Assembly: GCF_900585905.1 (NCBI RefSeq)
Contig: NZ_UTVH01000034.1
Coordinates: 496,001 to 560,000, forward strand
Direction: 5' to 3'
DNA from: Pseudomonas viridiflava
Lineage (GTDB): Bacteria; Pseudomonadota; Gammaproteobacteria; Pseudomonadales; Pseudomonadaceae
DNA length: 64,000 nt
Shown: positions 43,758 through 53,299 of the stretch, piece after piece
Layout: every line of letters begins with the position of its first letter
How positions within the stretch are numbered: the first letter of the stretch is position 1
Notes under the pieces: model-generated
Told to the model about the DNA's origin: nothing
Databases searched by the model: none
What the model saw: the letters and a program-made list of their open reading frames with translations, nothing else
Translations under genes and position numbers: made by a program

Positions 43758-45121
43758 GGTCGGGCCTCGATGCCAAAAGGCAGCGGCTTGATCGGTGCCT
43801 GCCCGCGCAACCGGCCAATGCCGGGCAATTCACGGCCGCTGCACTGAGCGATGATTTCCGCAGCCGCCAGGCCGCACATGCGTCCCTGGCAGCGGCCCAT
43901 GCCAACCCGGCACATGGCCTTGACCCGGTTGATTTCCCAGTGCCCCTCCTTGACGGTCGCACGAATGTCGCCTGCGCTGACGTCTTCGCAACGGCAGATC
44001 AGCGTGTCGTCAGGCACCTGCAGGGCCCAGTTGTCGGGGAACGGAAAAGCGGTTTCCAGGCCTTGGCGAAATCCCTCAATGCGCTTCAGTTGTTTCTGCA
44101 ACAGCGCGATGCGGGCGGCGTCCACCGGCTGGCCGTTGTCTGCCAGCAGCGCCAGTGCCGCCAGCTCTCCGGCCATTTCGGCGGCGTCGGCACCCATGAT
44201 GCCTGCACCGTCGCCGGCCAGGTAAATACCTGCGACGCTGCTGCGCCCGGCTTCGTCGCGGCGGGGCAGCCAGGCGCGATTGAGCGTGCTCCACTGAAAT
44301 TCGCAGCCGAGCAGGTCAGCCAATTGGGTTTCGCTGCGCAACGCGTGGGCGAATGCCACTGCGTCGCAGGCGAGCGTTTGCACCTGCGACTGTCCCTGGC
44401 GTCGGAATTGCACCGCGCTGACCCGGGTTTCGCCATCGATGCGTGCAAGCGTCGCGCCCTGATGCACGGCGATGCCACGTGCACTCAGCCAGGCGCGAAA
44501 GTACAGCCCCTTGGCCAGCGTCAACGGTTGCCGGGCCAGCGCGGGCAGGGCGCGGCACTGTGCCGAAAAAGGCGCGCTGTCGAGCACCGCCAGCACCCTG
44601 GCTCCGGCTTTGGCGTACTGGTAAGCAACCAGATACAGCAGCGGGCCGCTGCCGGCGAAGACCACGCCTTCGCCAATGGCGCAGCCCTGATACTTCAAGG
44701 CGATCTGCGCCGCGCCCAGGCTGTAGACCCCCGGCAATGTCCAGCCTGGCACGGGTAGCACGCGATCGGTGGCGCCGGTGGCGACGATCAGGTGCGAATA
44801 GTCGATCTGCCCGGCACCCCCTTGTCCGATCACATCCAGCTGACGATCCTGAGCATTCCACACCAGTGTTTGCGGGCGATAGTCGATGCTGCCCGCCAGC
44901 GCGTCGATGGCGGCGTGGACCGACTGCGCTTTACTTGCCTCGAAACCATACAAAGCCTTGGCCGAGCGGCGAAAATTTTCGGGTTGGCGGCGATAGATCT
45001 GACCGCCGCCGCGCAGGCCTTCGTCCACCAGGCAAGCCTGCACACCATGGCGCTGCAGAGTCTGCGCCGCGCGGATGCCGGCGGGGCCGGCGCCAACAAT
45101 CACCACATTCGTCGGGCTCAT
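43754..45121 (-). CDS. FAD/NAD-binding oxidoreductase, HcnB/OoxA-like subunit with BFD-type Fe-S domain
   Basis: A 455-residue protein from ATG 45121, in an ATGA-type overlap with the ferredoxin-like gene; the longer frame to 45226 reads that gene out of frame. N-terminal VIVGAGPAGIRAA binds FAD and a second GxGxxG-like site (FAGSGPLLY) follows. The C-terminal part has a BFD-like [2Fe-2S] domain, ICRCEDV then CRVGMGRCQGRMC. It passes electrons between the flavin oxidase and the small Fe-S subunit. Confidence 0.87.
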   Translation of the reverse strand: MSPTNVVIVGAGPAGIRAAQTLQRHGVQACLVDEGLRGGGQIYRRQPENFRRSAKALYGFEASKAQSVHAAIDALAGSIDYRPQTLVWNAQDRQLDVIGQGGAGQIDYSHLIVATGATDRVLPVPGWTLPGVYSLGAAQIALKYQGCAIGEGVVFAGSGPLLYLVAYQYAKAGARVLAVLDSAPFSAQCRALPALARQPLTLAKGLYFRAWLSARGIAVHQGATLARIDGETRVSAVQFRRQGQSQVQTLACDAVAFAHALRSETQLADLLGCEFQWSTLNRAWLPRRDEAGRSSVAGIYLAGDGAGIMGADAAEMAGELAALALLADNGQPVDAARIALLQKQLKRIEGFRQGLETAFPFPDNWALQVPDDTLICRCEDVSAGDIRATVKEGHWEINRVKAMCRVGMGRCQGRMCGLAAAEIIAQCSGRELPGIGRLRGQAPIKPLPFGIEARP

Positions 45122-45408
45122 GACTGGCGTCCGGGGTCGCGGCGCACGTCCAGGCCCTGTTCCAGCAGCGTCGAGCAGGCGCGTACGCGGCGGCCGTCGC
45201 CCAGGCGTACCCAGCAATCCTGACACGCGCCCATCAGGCAGAACCCGGCGCGCGGCTGGGCGCTGAAATCGCTGCCGCGCAGGTGTTCGCTGCGCGTCAG
45301 CACGGCGGTCAGCAACGTGTCGCCTTCCAGGCCGCTGGCGGGGATGCCGTCAAGGGTGAAGGTCAGCGCAGGCCGGTCATGTTCGGCCAGACGTTTGAGC
45401 AATGCCAT
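45118..45408 (-). CDS. Small (2Fe-2S) subunit, HcnA-like
   Basis: A 96-residue ferredoxin-like protein of the HcnA/OoxA-N type. The [2Fe-2S] ligands are in CLMGACQDCWV with a fourth Cys in VRACSTLL. Proteins of this size form the third subunit of heterotrimeric amine/imino-acid dehydrogenases. It precedes the HcnB-like gene with a four-base overlap and follows the permease genes by 22 bp, so transport and oxidation are one transcription unit. Confidence 0.87.
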   Translation of the reverse strand: MALLKRLAEHDRPALTFTLDGIPASGLEGDTLLTAVLTRSEHLRGSDFSAQPRAGFCLMGACQDCWVRLGDGRRVRACSTLLEQGLDVRRDPGRQS

Positions 45409-45430
45409 CAGTGCGCTCCAGGCCAGGGAA

Positions 45431-46225
45431 TCAATGTTTGCCCACCAGCACCCGATCCAGGCCGTAAACCCGGTCGAGAATGATCATGGTCAGCGCCGTC
45501 AGCGCAATGACCAGCGCCGAGACGGCTGCCATCATCGGGTCGATGGATTCGGTTGCGTACACATACATACGCACCGGCAGTGTCTGCGTGGCGGGCGAGG
45601 TGACGAAGATCGACAGGGTCACTTCGTCAAAGCTGTTGATGAATGCCAGCAGCCAGCCACCTGCCACGCCGGGCAGAATCATTGGCAGGGTGATCTGGCG
45701 AAACAGGGTGAAACGGCTCGCGCCCAGGGATTCGGCTGCCTGTTCGGCACTGCGGTCGATGCCGATGGCTGCGGCGATTACCAGACGCAAGACATACGGC
45801 GTGATGATCACCACGTGGGCCAGCGTCAGCCAGAAGAAGCTGCCGTTGACCCCCATCAGCGCAAACAGGCGCAGCAGGGCAACACCTAGCACCAGGTGGG
45901 GAATGATGATCGGCGACAAAAACAGGCCATTGAGAAAGCCGCGGCCGGGAAACTGATGGCGGGTGATCGCCAGTGCGGCAGGCACTGCGATCACCGTCGC
46001 CAACGTGGCGGCGACAAACGCCAGAATCAGGCTGTTATAGAACGAGTCGACAAAGTCGGCACGCTCGAAAATGGCCCGGAACCAGCGCAGGGAGAAGCCC
46101 GAGGTCGGCAGGCTGAGGGTGTTTTCCGGGGTGAATGCCACCAGGCAGACCACCACCAGCGGGGCCATCATGAACACCACCACAAGGGCGTGAAACGAGA
46201 GGGCCAGCGTACCGTTTCTAGACAT
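45431..46225 (-). CDS. ABC transporter permease (PotC-like)
   Basis: A 264-residue inner-membrane permease with six segments and the EAA loop AAESLGASRFTLFRQITLP. Resembles PotC-type second permeases of polyamine/opine importers. It lies three bases after the other permease gene and before the Fe-S subunit gene. Confidence 0.9.
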   Translation of the reverse strand: MSRNGTLALSFHALVVVFMMAPLVVVCLVAFTPENTLSLPTSGFSLRWFRAIFERADFVDSFYNSLILAFVAATLATVIAVPAALAITRHQFPGRGFLNGLFLSPIIIPHLVLGVALLRLFALMGVNGSFFWLTLAHVVIITPYVLRLVIAAAIGIDRSAEQAAESLGASRFTLFRQITLPMILPGVAGGWLLAFINSFDEVTLSIFVTSPATQTLPVRMYVYATESIDPMMAAVSALVIALTALTMIILDRVYGLDRVLVGKH

Positions 46226-46228
46226 CGG

Positions 46229-47101
46229 TCATTCCCCCAGGGTTTTCTTGTAGCGGCCTTCGACCATCCGGTTCCAGGACAGCATGACCAGCAGGTTGAC
46301 CAGCAACAGCGCCACCGCGATGGTCGCGCCCATGGGCCAGTTCAGTTCCGAGAGGTATTGGTCGTAGACCACGGTGGCGACCATCTTCAAGCGGCGTCCG
46401 CCCAGCAGGCCTGGGATCGCGAATGAACTGGCCGACAGACCGAAGACGATCAGCGTGCCGGACAGCACGCCAGGCATGACCTGGGGCAAGACCACCAGAC
46501 GCATCACCTTGGCCTGGCTCGCGCCCAGCGACAATGCGGCGTGTTCGGCGGCGGGGTCGAGTTTCTGCAGTGACGTCCACACCGGGATGATCATGAACGG
46601 CAGCATCACGTGCACCAGCGCGATGATGACGGCGAACGGCGTGTAGAGCATTTTCACCGGTTGCCCGCCCAGCGCCTGGATGGCTTGATTGATCAGCCCG
46701 TCGGCGCCCAGCAGCAGGCTCCAGCCAAAAGCGCGCACCACCACTGAAATCAGCAGCGGAGTGAGAATCAGGATCAGGAATATCGAACGCCAGGGCGTGC
46801 CCATGCGACTGAGGATGTAGGCCTCTGGCACGCCAATCACCACGCACAGCAGGGTCACCAGCGCGCTGATCCAGAACGTGCGCAGGAAGATTTCGTAGAA
46901 GTAGGAATCGGTCAGCACCGCCACGTAGTGGGTCAGGGTGTACGCGTCGCTGTTGACCCCGAGTTCATAGTCGAACACGTTGAACGACAGGATCAGGGTC
47001 AGGGCTAACGGCAACAGCAGCAAACCGGTGAACAGCGCCAGCGCCGGTGCCGACAGCAGGTAGCCACGGGCGCCGCGCCGTAGCGCGGTGGCAAGGCTCA
47101 C
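46229..47101 (-). CDS. ABC transporter permease (PotB-like)
   Basis: A 290-residue permease with six membrane segments and the EAA loop EHAALSLGASQAKVMRLVVLP. It is the PotB-type partner of the following permease. The start overlaps the ATPase stop by four bases, so the transporter proteins are made together. Confidence 0.9.
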   Translation of the reverse strand: MSLATALRRGARGYLLSAPALALFTGLLLLPLALTLILSFNVFDYELGVNSDAYTLTHYVAVLTDSYFYEIFLRTFWISALVTLLCVVIGVPEAYILSRMGTPWRSIFLILILTPLLISVVVRAFGWSLLLGADGLINQAIQALGGQPVKMLYTPFAVIIALVHVMLPFMIIPVWTSLQKLDPAAEHAALSLGASQAKVMRLVVLPQVMPGVLSGTLIVFGLSASSFAIPGLLGGRRLKMVATVVYDQYLSELNWPMGATIAVALLLVNLLVMLSWNRMVEGRYKKTLGE

Positions 47102-48126
47102 GAGCGCACCTCGTCGGCAGCCAGTACCCGCAGCAGGTCGGCGTGCCAGTCCATGCCCACTTCAGTGCCCTCGGCCATGGGCGCGTCACCTTCGTTGCGG
47201 CGCACCACGGTCAGCTCGCCGATGGCCGTTTCGATGCGGTAAAGCCACTGGCTGCCGAGGAAGTATCGGGTGACCACCTTGCCCTGCAGGCGTCCGCTGC
47301 CTGCGGCCACCAGGTCGATCTTTTCCGGGCGCAGGCTGAGGGTCAGCGCGCCGTCTCCTGGCGTCTGTCTTACCTGAGCGACGCCCTGCGCATCGAGGTC
47401 ACCTGGCAGCATGTTGGCCTTGCCGACAAACGAGGAAATAAAGCGCGTACGCGGATGTTCGTACAGGGTGTATGGCTCGTCGATCTGGGTGATGCGCCCG
47501 GCCTGCATGACCACCACCCGGTCGCTGATGGACAGCGCTTCGGCCTGATCGTGGGTCACCATCAGGGTGGTGATGCCCACTTCGCGTTGAATGCGGCGGA
47601 TCTCGAACTGCATTTCTTCGCGCAGATTGGCGTCGAGATTGGACAGCGGCTCATCAAGCAGCAAGACCGGCGGCTCGATCACCAGGGCCCGGGCCAGTGC
47701 CACGCGTTGACGCTGGCCGCCGGACAGCTCTCGGGGATAACGCTGGGCGTGTTCAGTCAGGCGCACCAGCGCCAGGACGTTGGCGACCCGCCGCTGGATG
47801 TCTGCGGCGGCCACCTTGCGCATGCGCAGGCCGAAGGCAACGTTCTGCGCCACGCTCATATGAGGAAACAGCGCGTAGCTCTGAAACACCACGCCGAGGC
47901 CTCGGCTGCTGGGTTTGGCATGGGTAATGTCGCGACCGTCGAGCAGGATGCGGCCGTCGCTGACTTCGACAAATCCGGCGATCATTTGCAGCGTGGTGGT
48001 CTTGCCACAGCCGGACGGCCCGAGCAGGGAGACGAACTCGCCCTTGTCCACCGCCAGATGGGTAGCGACGACGGCGTCGATGGCGCCATAACGTTTTGAC
48101 AAACCTTCAAGCTGCAAAAAAGCCAT
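47098..48126 (-). CDS. ABC transporter ATPase (PotA-like)
   Basis: A 342-residue ATPase with Walker A GPSGCGKTT, signature LSGGQRQRVALARAL, Walker B LLLDEPLSNLD and H-loop VTHDQAEAL, followed by a C-terminal TOBE domain (LSLRPEKIDLV). This layout is typical of polyamine, opine and iron importers. First gene of a seven-gene operon (ATPase, two permeases, HcnA-, B- and C-like oxidase, binding protein), divergent from an IclR regulator. Confidence 0.91.
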   Translation of the reverse strand: MAFLQLEGLSKRYGAIDAVVATHLAVDKGEFVSLLGPSGCGKTTTLQMIAGFVEVSDGRILLDGRDITHAKPSSRGLGVVFQSYALFPHMSVAQNVAFGLRMRKVAAADIQRRVANVLALVRLTEHAQRYPRELSGGQRQRVALARALVIEPPVLLLDEPLSNLDANLREEMQFEIRRIQREVGITTLMVTHDQAEALSISDRVVVMQAGRITQIDEPYTLYEHPRTRFISSFVGKANMLPGDLDAQGVAQVRQTPGDGALTLSLRPEKIDLVAAGSGRLQGKVVTRYFLGSQWLYRIETAIGELTVVRRNEGDAPMAEGTEVGMDWHADLLRVLAADEVRS

Positions 48127-48337
48127 GGCTGCGTTCCACCTTTCTTCACGCGCGCAGAAAGCGCAGTTGTGTTAGGGCAGATGCGAAATGAAAAGCGTGT
48201 CGCGGGTGCAATGGACGTGGGTGCTCGCTTCTCGAGTCGGCTACCCGCTGTTATTCAAATCGCCCTGTGGACCGAGATTAAGTCGAAGACTAGGATGGGC
48301 GGAAGCAAGAATTTCACTGGGCGGTATGTTTCTTCGA

Positions 48338-48401
48338 TTTATTCCACTGAGCAAAAAAACCAGCGTGGAGCTGCAGAATGAATTCCAGTGAGCGGAATAA
48401 A
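48338..48401. promoter_or_regulatory. Inverted repeats around the IclR start, candidate operator
   Basis: TTTATTCCaCTgA (48338-48350) and TGAGCGGAATAAA (48389-48401) are inverted copies with two mismatches, flanking the regulator start at 48378. A related ATTTCACTG lies at 48311. The pattern suggests autoregulation by the IclR protein; the same protein would then control the divergent transport-oxidase operon. Confidence 0.4.
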
Positions 48402-49214
48402 AACGACAAAGGTGTGGGTGTGGGTGCGGTATCGCGAATGTTTGCGCTGTTGCGTTGCCTGGGTGATGGCGCCGATGGGGGTGAGCGCGTCACGCAATTG
48501 GCGCAGCGCGTGGGCCTGTCGCAACCCACCACCCATCGACTGCTGCGCAATCTCATGGACGAGGGCATGGTTGAGCAGGACCAGCGCAGCAAACGTTATC
48601 GCCTGAGCATCGAGTTCTTCGCCCTGGCGGCCAAAGCCGGCAGGAGCGGCAACCTGCGGGACGTGGTGCGCCCGAGCATGCTACGCCTCGGCGCATCGCT
48701 GGGGGATTCATTGTTTTTACTGGCGCGCAGCGGTTTCGATGCCATCTGTCTGGACCGCAGCGAAGGGCCTTATCCGATCCGCACGTTCACCGGTGACATC
48801 GGCGGTCGTGTCGCCCTGGGCGTGGGGCAGGGCAGCCTGGCGATTCTGGCGTTTTTGCCGGAAGAAGAACGTGACACGGTGATTCGCTATAACTTGCCGC
48901 GCCTGAAGGATTTCCATCTTTATGACGAAGTCTTTCTGCGCTCCGAAGTGGAAAACGTTCGTCGCCAGGGCTATGCGGCGCGCAACACCGGCGCATTGCC
49001 GGGTATGGCCGGGCTGGCGGTCCCGATCTTTGACCGGGAAGGTCGCTCGGTGGCGGCCTTGAGCGTCGCCACTATTGCTGATCGCCTGGGCCCCGACCGC
49101 CTGCCCGCAGTGGTGGAGTTGCTCAAACGCGAAGCGGCACTCATCAGCGCACGCATCAACCCCTTCGATCCGGCACTGCAGCGGCCGAGCCAGTTTTTCG
49201 GGCAAACGAACTGA
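48378..49214 (+). CDS. IclR family transcriptional regulator
   Basis: A 278-residue regulator with an N-terminal winged helix (RVTQLAQRVGLSQPTTHRLL around residues 35-55) and the C-terminal IclR ligand domain (SLFLLARSGFDAICLDRSEG, then VALGVGQGSLAILAFLP). GGAG lies upstream of the ATG. It is divergent from the transporter-oxidase operon by about 250 bp and almost surely regulates it, with the imported substrate or its oxidation product as ligand. Confidence 0.92.
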   Translation: MNSSERNKNDKGVGVGAVSRMFALLRCLGDGADGGERVTQLAQRVGLSQPTTHRLLRNLMDEGMVEQDQRSKRYRLSIEFFALAAKAGRSGNLRDVVRPSMLRLGASLGDSLFLLARSGFDAICLDRSEGPYPIRTFTGDIGGRVALGVGQGSLAILAFLPEEERDTVIRYNLPRLKDFHLYDEVFLRSEVENVRRQGYAARNTGALPGMAGLAVPIFDREGRSVAALSVATIADRLGPDRLPAVVELLKREAALISARINPFDPALQRPSQFFGQTN

Positions 49215-49230
49215 TCCTCGATTTTAGCTG

Positions 49231-49251
49231 GCGCGCCAGACAATGGCGCGC
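49231..49251 (+). other. Hairpin after the IclR gene
   Basis: GCGCGCCA (49231-49238) pairs perfectly with TGGCGCGC (49244-49251) over a five-base loop, 16 bases after the stop codon. Only a weak T content follows; probably a terminator of low efficiency. Confidence 0.4.
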
Positions 49252-49273
49252 TTGTGATATCGATCAGCGGCCT

Positions 49274-49300
49274 TAAAGATGTCAATGCGCCAGCCGATGG
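49274..49300 (+). promoter_or_regulatory. FliA (sigma-28) type promoter for the chemoreceptor gene
   Basis: TAAAG (49274-49278), then 14 bases, then GCCGATGG (49293-49300). The sigma-28 consensus is TAAAG-N14-GCCGATAA, so the -35 is exact, the spacing exact and the -10 matches six of eight. It lies about 110 bp before the receptor start, a natural place for flagellar-class control. Confidence 0.6.
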
Positions 49301-49410
49301 CATTAGCAGGTGCATTACGCGGCCCGCGCCGGTAACTGCGAGCACACGGAAGTCGACATTTTTATCTGATCTGCGCGCCGTCGCCGATCATCCCCCCGAG
49401 GTGTTCGTTA

Positions 49411-51030
49411 ATGGCTAAATCCCTTCGATTGCAGATATTGAGCCTGCTCGGTGGCAGTCTGGTGCTGGTCCTGTTGATTGCATTGACCTGTTTCCATTTC
49501 CTCTCCAGCAATGTGCAGTCCTATCAAGGGCTGCTCGACGGCCCGTTGCGCGCGTCACAACTCGTGGACGAAGCCAACCTGCAGTTCAAGACCCAGGTGC
49601 AGGAATGGAAAAACGTCCTGCTGCGTGGCAAGACGCCTGCCAACCGCGACAAGTTCTGGGCGCAGTTCGAAACGCAGGAACGCCTGGTCCAGGATGCCCT
49701 GGGCAAGCTCAAGGCGGTGCCAGGCATGTCAGCCAACGTTACCGCCCAGGTGCAGAAGCTGATGGATGAGCACCGGGCGCTGGGCGTTGCCTATCGCAGC
49801 GGTCGTGATGCGTTCATTGCCGCAGGCGGTGATCCGGTGGCGGGCGATGAAGCCGTGAAGGGCGTTGACCGTCCTGCCAGCGAGCAAATGAGTCAACTGG
49901 TTGAGCAATTGCGCCAGAACAGCTCGCAGCAGTCGGCCCTGATCAGCGCCGCCGCCGACCGCACCATTCTGCTCGGCTCGCTGATCATGCTTGCTTCGGC
50001 TCTGCTGGTCGGTCTGCTCGCGCTGTGGGTAGTCAACCGCAACCTCATCGCCCCGATCCGTCTGTTGATCGACTATGTGTCCCAGCTCAGCCACGGCAAG
50101 TTCGGCGAGCGAGTGAACATCAGCCGCCAGGACGAGCTGGGTCGCCTGGCAGTGGCGGCCAACATCCTCCGCGACTTCCTCGCCGACACCTTTACCCGGC
50201 TCAAGAGCAGCACCTCGGAGCTTGATGTTGCCGGTAACGAATTGAAATCCATTGCCACGCTGATGGCCCAGGGCACCGCCGAGCAGTTTGAACGCACTGA
50301 CCAGGTGGCCACCGCCATGACTGAAATGTCGGCCACGGCGCAGGAAGTAGCCCGTCATGCCGCCCAGGCTGCCCAAGCGGCGGATGATGCTGACCGCCAT
50401 GCCCAGGAAGGCGGCAGGGTGATGAAGTCGACCATGGGCACCATTGATCTGATGCGCAACGAGATCAGCAACACGGCTGGCGTCATTCAGCGACTGGAGC
50501 ACGACAGCGTGCGCATCGGCAAGGTTCTGGAAGTGATTCGCGGCATCGCCGAACAGACCAACCTGCTGGCGCTCAATGCGGCCATTGAAGCAGCGCGTGC
50601 CGGTGAAGCCGGACGTGGCTTCGCAGTGGTGGCCGATGAGGTCAGGACCCTGGCGCAGCGCACTGCGGTATCCACGGCAGAAATCAACCAGATCATCAAC
50701 TCCGTGCAGACCGGCGCCAGTGACGCGGTGGTCGCGATTCAGGGCGGCCAGGCGCGCAGCGAAGAAAGCGTCTCGCAGGTGACCAATGCCAGCGAAACAC
50801 TGCTGCGCATCACCTCGGCAGTGGAGGCCATTCGCGACATGAATCGCCAGATTGCCACTGCTGCTGAAGAGCAGACCTCCGTGGCCGAGGACATTTCGCG
50901 CAATCTGACCGAGATCACAGCCATCGCCAGCACCAATCAGGACAACGTCAAGCGCACCCAGGCAGCCAGCAATGACCTGCATGATCTGTCGCTGGGCCTG
51001 AACGGCGTGATTTCCCGTCTGAGCGCGTGA
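49411..51030 (+). CDS. Methyl-accepting chemotaxis protein
   Basis: A 539-residue chemoreceptor. TM1 is about 8-30, a helical periplasmic domain of about 160 residues follows ([10 protein letters not shown] near its start), TM2 is about 190-212, then HAMP ([24 protein letters not shown] region) and the signalling domain with the conserved hairpin tip [20 protein letters not shown]. No C-terminal CheR/CheB pentapeptide. Ligand unknown. GAGGTG precedes the ATG. A sigma-28-like promoter lies upstream. Confidence 0.92.
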   Translation: MAKSLRLQILSLLGGSLVLVLLIALTCFHFLSSNVQSYQGLLDGPLRASQLVDEANLQFKTQVQEWKNVLLRGKTPANRDKFWAQFETQERLVQDALGKLKAVPGMSANVTAQVQKLMDEHRALGVAYRSGRDAFIAAGGDPVAGDEAVKGVDRPASEQMSQLVEQLRQNSSQQSALISAAADRTILLGSLIMLASALLVGLLALWVVNRNLIAPIRLLIDYVSQLSHGKFGERVNISRQDELGRLAVAANILRDFLADTFTRLKSSTSELDVAGNELKSIATLMAQGTAEQFERTDQVATAMTEMSATAQEVARHAAQAAQAADDADRHAQEGGRVMKSTMGTIDLMRNEISNTAGVIQRLEHDSVRIGKVLEVIRGIAEQTNLLALNAAIEAARAGEAGRGFAVVADEVRTLAQRTAVSTAEINQIINSVQTGASDAVVAIQGGQARSEESVSQVTNASETLLRITSAVEAIRDMNRQIATAAEEQTSVAEDISRNLTEITAIASTNQDNVKRTQAASNDLHDLSLGLNGVISRLSA

Positions 51031-51122
51031 CACAAGGTCTGATTGCAAAGCGTTGCCGGCGTCGGCAATATCCGAAAAATCGGCCGTTCGGCCGCATCAG
51101 GTTGAACGGGCAGTACGCGTAG

Positions 51123-53177
51123 ATGAAGACTGAAGACAGGGGAGATTTCCACCCGGCCAACGCGCTTGAGTTCCCGACTGACAGCACCGCCGAGCGCCTG
51201 CAGCTGGCGCTTGATGCCCATGCCATCGTCGGTACCTGGGTGTGGAATGTGCAGGACAATCGCGTCGTCGGCGACGAACTGTATGCGGCGTCGTTCGGCA
51301 TCACGGCGCAGGAAGCTGGCGCAGGCTTGCCCCTTGAACAGGTGATAAAAACCATTCATGGCGAAGACCGGCCGCGCGTCGAACATGAGATCAGGCTCGC
51401 ACTGGCCCGTGGCGGCGCTTACCAGTGCGAGTATCGCGTTCGGCGTGGCGATGGCGATTACCGCTGGGTCCAGGCCAGGGGCCGGGTCGAATACCACGTC
51501 AGCGGCAAACCGTCGCGGTTTCTCGGCGTACTGCTCGATGTCCACGCGCGGCGCCTGGCTGAAGCGGAACGTGACCGCAGCACCAGCCTGCTGCGCACGC
51601 TCATTGCTGCAGTGCCCGGCGTGGTCTTTGCCAAAGACCGCGAGGGCCGCATGCTGGTGGCCAATCACGGCACCACCGAGCTGATTGGCAAACCCCCCGA
51701 GTTTTACATTGGCAAGACCGATTTCGAGTACCTGGAAGACAAGGATCAGGCCCGGGTCATCATGGCGACCGACCGTCGCATCATGAACGCGGGTGTTGCC
51801 GAGGAGGTCGAGGAGCACGTCAAGCTGGCCGACGGTTCTGACGCCATCTGGCTGTCATTGAAGGCGCCGTTGCGCGACGAAGCAGGCCAGATTGTCGGCC
51901 TGATCGGCTCATCCATCGACGTCACTGCTCGCAAAAAAGCAGAAGCTGCGGTGCAGGAACTCAACCTGACGCTGGAGCAGCGCATTGTCCAGGCCATCAG
52001 CGAGCGTGAAGCGGTGGAAGATGCCTTGCGTCAATCGCAGAAAATGGAAGCCGTGGGGCAGCTCACCGGCGGTATCGCCCACGACTTCAATAATTTGCTC
52101 GCAGGCATCTCCGGCAGCCTTGAACTGATGCACATGCGTCTGGGGCAGGGCCGCGTCGCCGATGTCGATCGCTATCTGCAAGTGGCGCAAGGTGCGGTGC
52201 AGCGCGCTGCAGCGTTGACTCACCGTCTGCTGGCGTTCTCCCGGCGCCAGACGCTGGCGCCGATTGCGACCAATGTGAACCTGCTGATTGCGGGCATGGA
52301 AGAGCTGATTCGGCGCACGGTGGGGCCTTCCATCGACATCAAGGTGCAAGCCGCCGCCGATCTGTGGACCACGCTGATCGATCCGGCACAACTGGAGAAC
52401 GCGCTGCTCAATCTGTGTATCAATGCGCGTGACGCCATGCCCCATGGCGGCCTTATTCTGATCGAAACCCTTAACGAACGGCTGGATAAGCAAAGTCACC
52501 TGGGGCACGACTTGCAGGCTGGCGAATACGTCGGCATTCGTGTCACCGACACCGGTTGCGGGATGAGCAGCGAGGTCGCCAGCCGGGCGTTCGAGCCATT
52601 CTTCACCACCAAGCCGGTGGGGCAGGGCAGCGGTCTGGGGTTGTCGATGATTTACGGCTTTGCGCACCAGTCGGGTGGGCAGATCACGATTGATTCCACC
52701 CCGCAACAGGGCACTACCGTGTGCCTGCATTTGCCACGCCACGCCCAGGAGGCGGCGCCTGCGCCTGTCGCCGCGCCGGTGTCTGGCGCCGTGCTTGCCG
52801 GTGATGGCGAAACGGTGCTGGTGGTGGATGACGAATCGTCAGTGCGTTTATTGGTGACTGAGGTCTTGGGCAGCCTCGGCTATGTGGCCATCGAGGCCGC
52901 TGACAGTCTGGCCGGGCTGCGCATCCTGCAGTCGGACGTGCGTATTGATCTGCTGGTGACGGATGTCGGCCTGCCTGGCGGTATCAATGGTCGCCAGATG
53001 GCGGACGCCGGGCGCCAGTCTCGCCCCGAATTGCCGGTGTTGTTCATCACCGGCTACGCCGAAACCACAGTGCTCGATAAATGCCATCTGGAGCCGCGCA
53101 CCGACGTGCTGACCAAACCCTTCGCGCTGGAAACTCTCGCCGCAAGAATGAAAATCCTGATCAAGACGGGCGGGTGA
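51123..53177 (+). CDS. Hybrid histidine kinase with two PAS domains and a receiver
   Basis: A 684-residue cytoplasmic kinase without membrane segments: PAS (about 28-145, with the PAC-type RWVQARGRVEYHVSGKP), PAS (about 155-275), a coiled coil, HisKA with GGIAHDFNNLLAGISGSLEL (His near 322), a HATPase domain (NLCINARDAMP, DTGCGM, GQGSGLGLSMIYG) and a C-terminal receiver with VLVVDDESSV and LLVTDVGLPG. The H-D-F-N-N form marks the HWE-distant HisKA_4-like group common in soil pseudomonads. It follows the chemoreceptor by 92 bp and may be co-transcribed. Ribosome site is weak. Confidence 0.9.
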   Translation: MKTEDRGDFHPANALEFPTDSTAERLQLALDAHAIVGTWVWNVQDNRVVGDELYAASFGITAQEAGAGLPLEQVIKTIHGEDRPRVEHEIRLALARGGAYQCEYRVRRGDGDYRWVQARGRVEYHVSGKPSRFLGVLLDVHARRLAEAERDRSTSLLRTLIAAVPGVVFAKDREGRMLVANHGTTELIGKPPEFYIGKTDFEYLEDKDQARVIMATDRRIMNAGVAEEVEEHVKLADGSDAIWLSLKAPLRDEAGQIVGLIGSSIDVTARKKAEAAVQELNLTLEQRIVQAISEREAVEDALRQSQKMEAVGQLTGGIAHDFNNLLAGISGSLELMHMRLGQGRVADVDRYLQVAQGAVQRAAALTHRLLAFSRRQTLAPIATNVNLLIAGMEELIRRTVGPSIDIKVQAAADLWTTLIDPAQLENALLNLCINARDAMPHGGLILIETLNERLDKQSHLGHDLQAGEYVGIRVTDTGCGMSSEVASRAFEPFFTTKPVGQGSGLGLSMIYGFAHQSGGQITIDSTPQQGTTVCLHLPRHAQEAAPAPVAAPVSGAVLAGDGETVLVVDDESSVRLLVTEVLGSLGYVAIEAADSLAGLRILQSDVRIDLLVTDVGLPGGINGRQMADAGRQSRPELPVLFITGYAETTVLDKCHLEPRTDVLTKPFALETLAARMKILIKTGG

Positions 53178-53187
53178 GCTCCTGGAA

Positions 53188-53285
53188 CTCGTGGGAACGG
53201 CATTAGCCGGGAAGGCTTGATCACTCGCCCAAGAGAAATCTGCTGTTCGCGCTGGCCTCTTCCCGGCTAAAGCCGCTCCCACGAG
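53188..53285. repeat. REP doublet of a second sequence type
   Basis: CTCGTGGGAACGGCATTAGC... on the left (53188-53214) recurs inverted on the right (53259-53285) with two mismatches, spacer about 44 bp. The unit differs from the 41415 and 61870 elements. It lies between the convergent hybrid kinase and CAP-protein genes, where it could also end both transcripts. Confidence 0.85.
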
Positions 53286-53299
53286 CCGGTCCCCTCCCT

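Noticed and set aside
42573..45408. Cyanide synthase (hcnABC) as the identity of the oxidase genes
   Set aside because: Subunit architecture fits, but fusion with a polyamine-type importer and an IclR regulator points to catabolism rather than glycine-dependent cyanide production.
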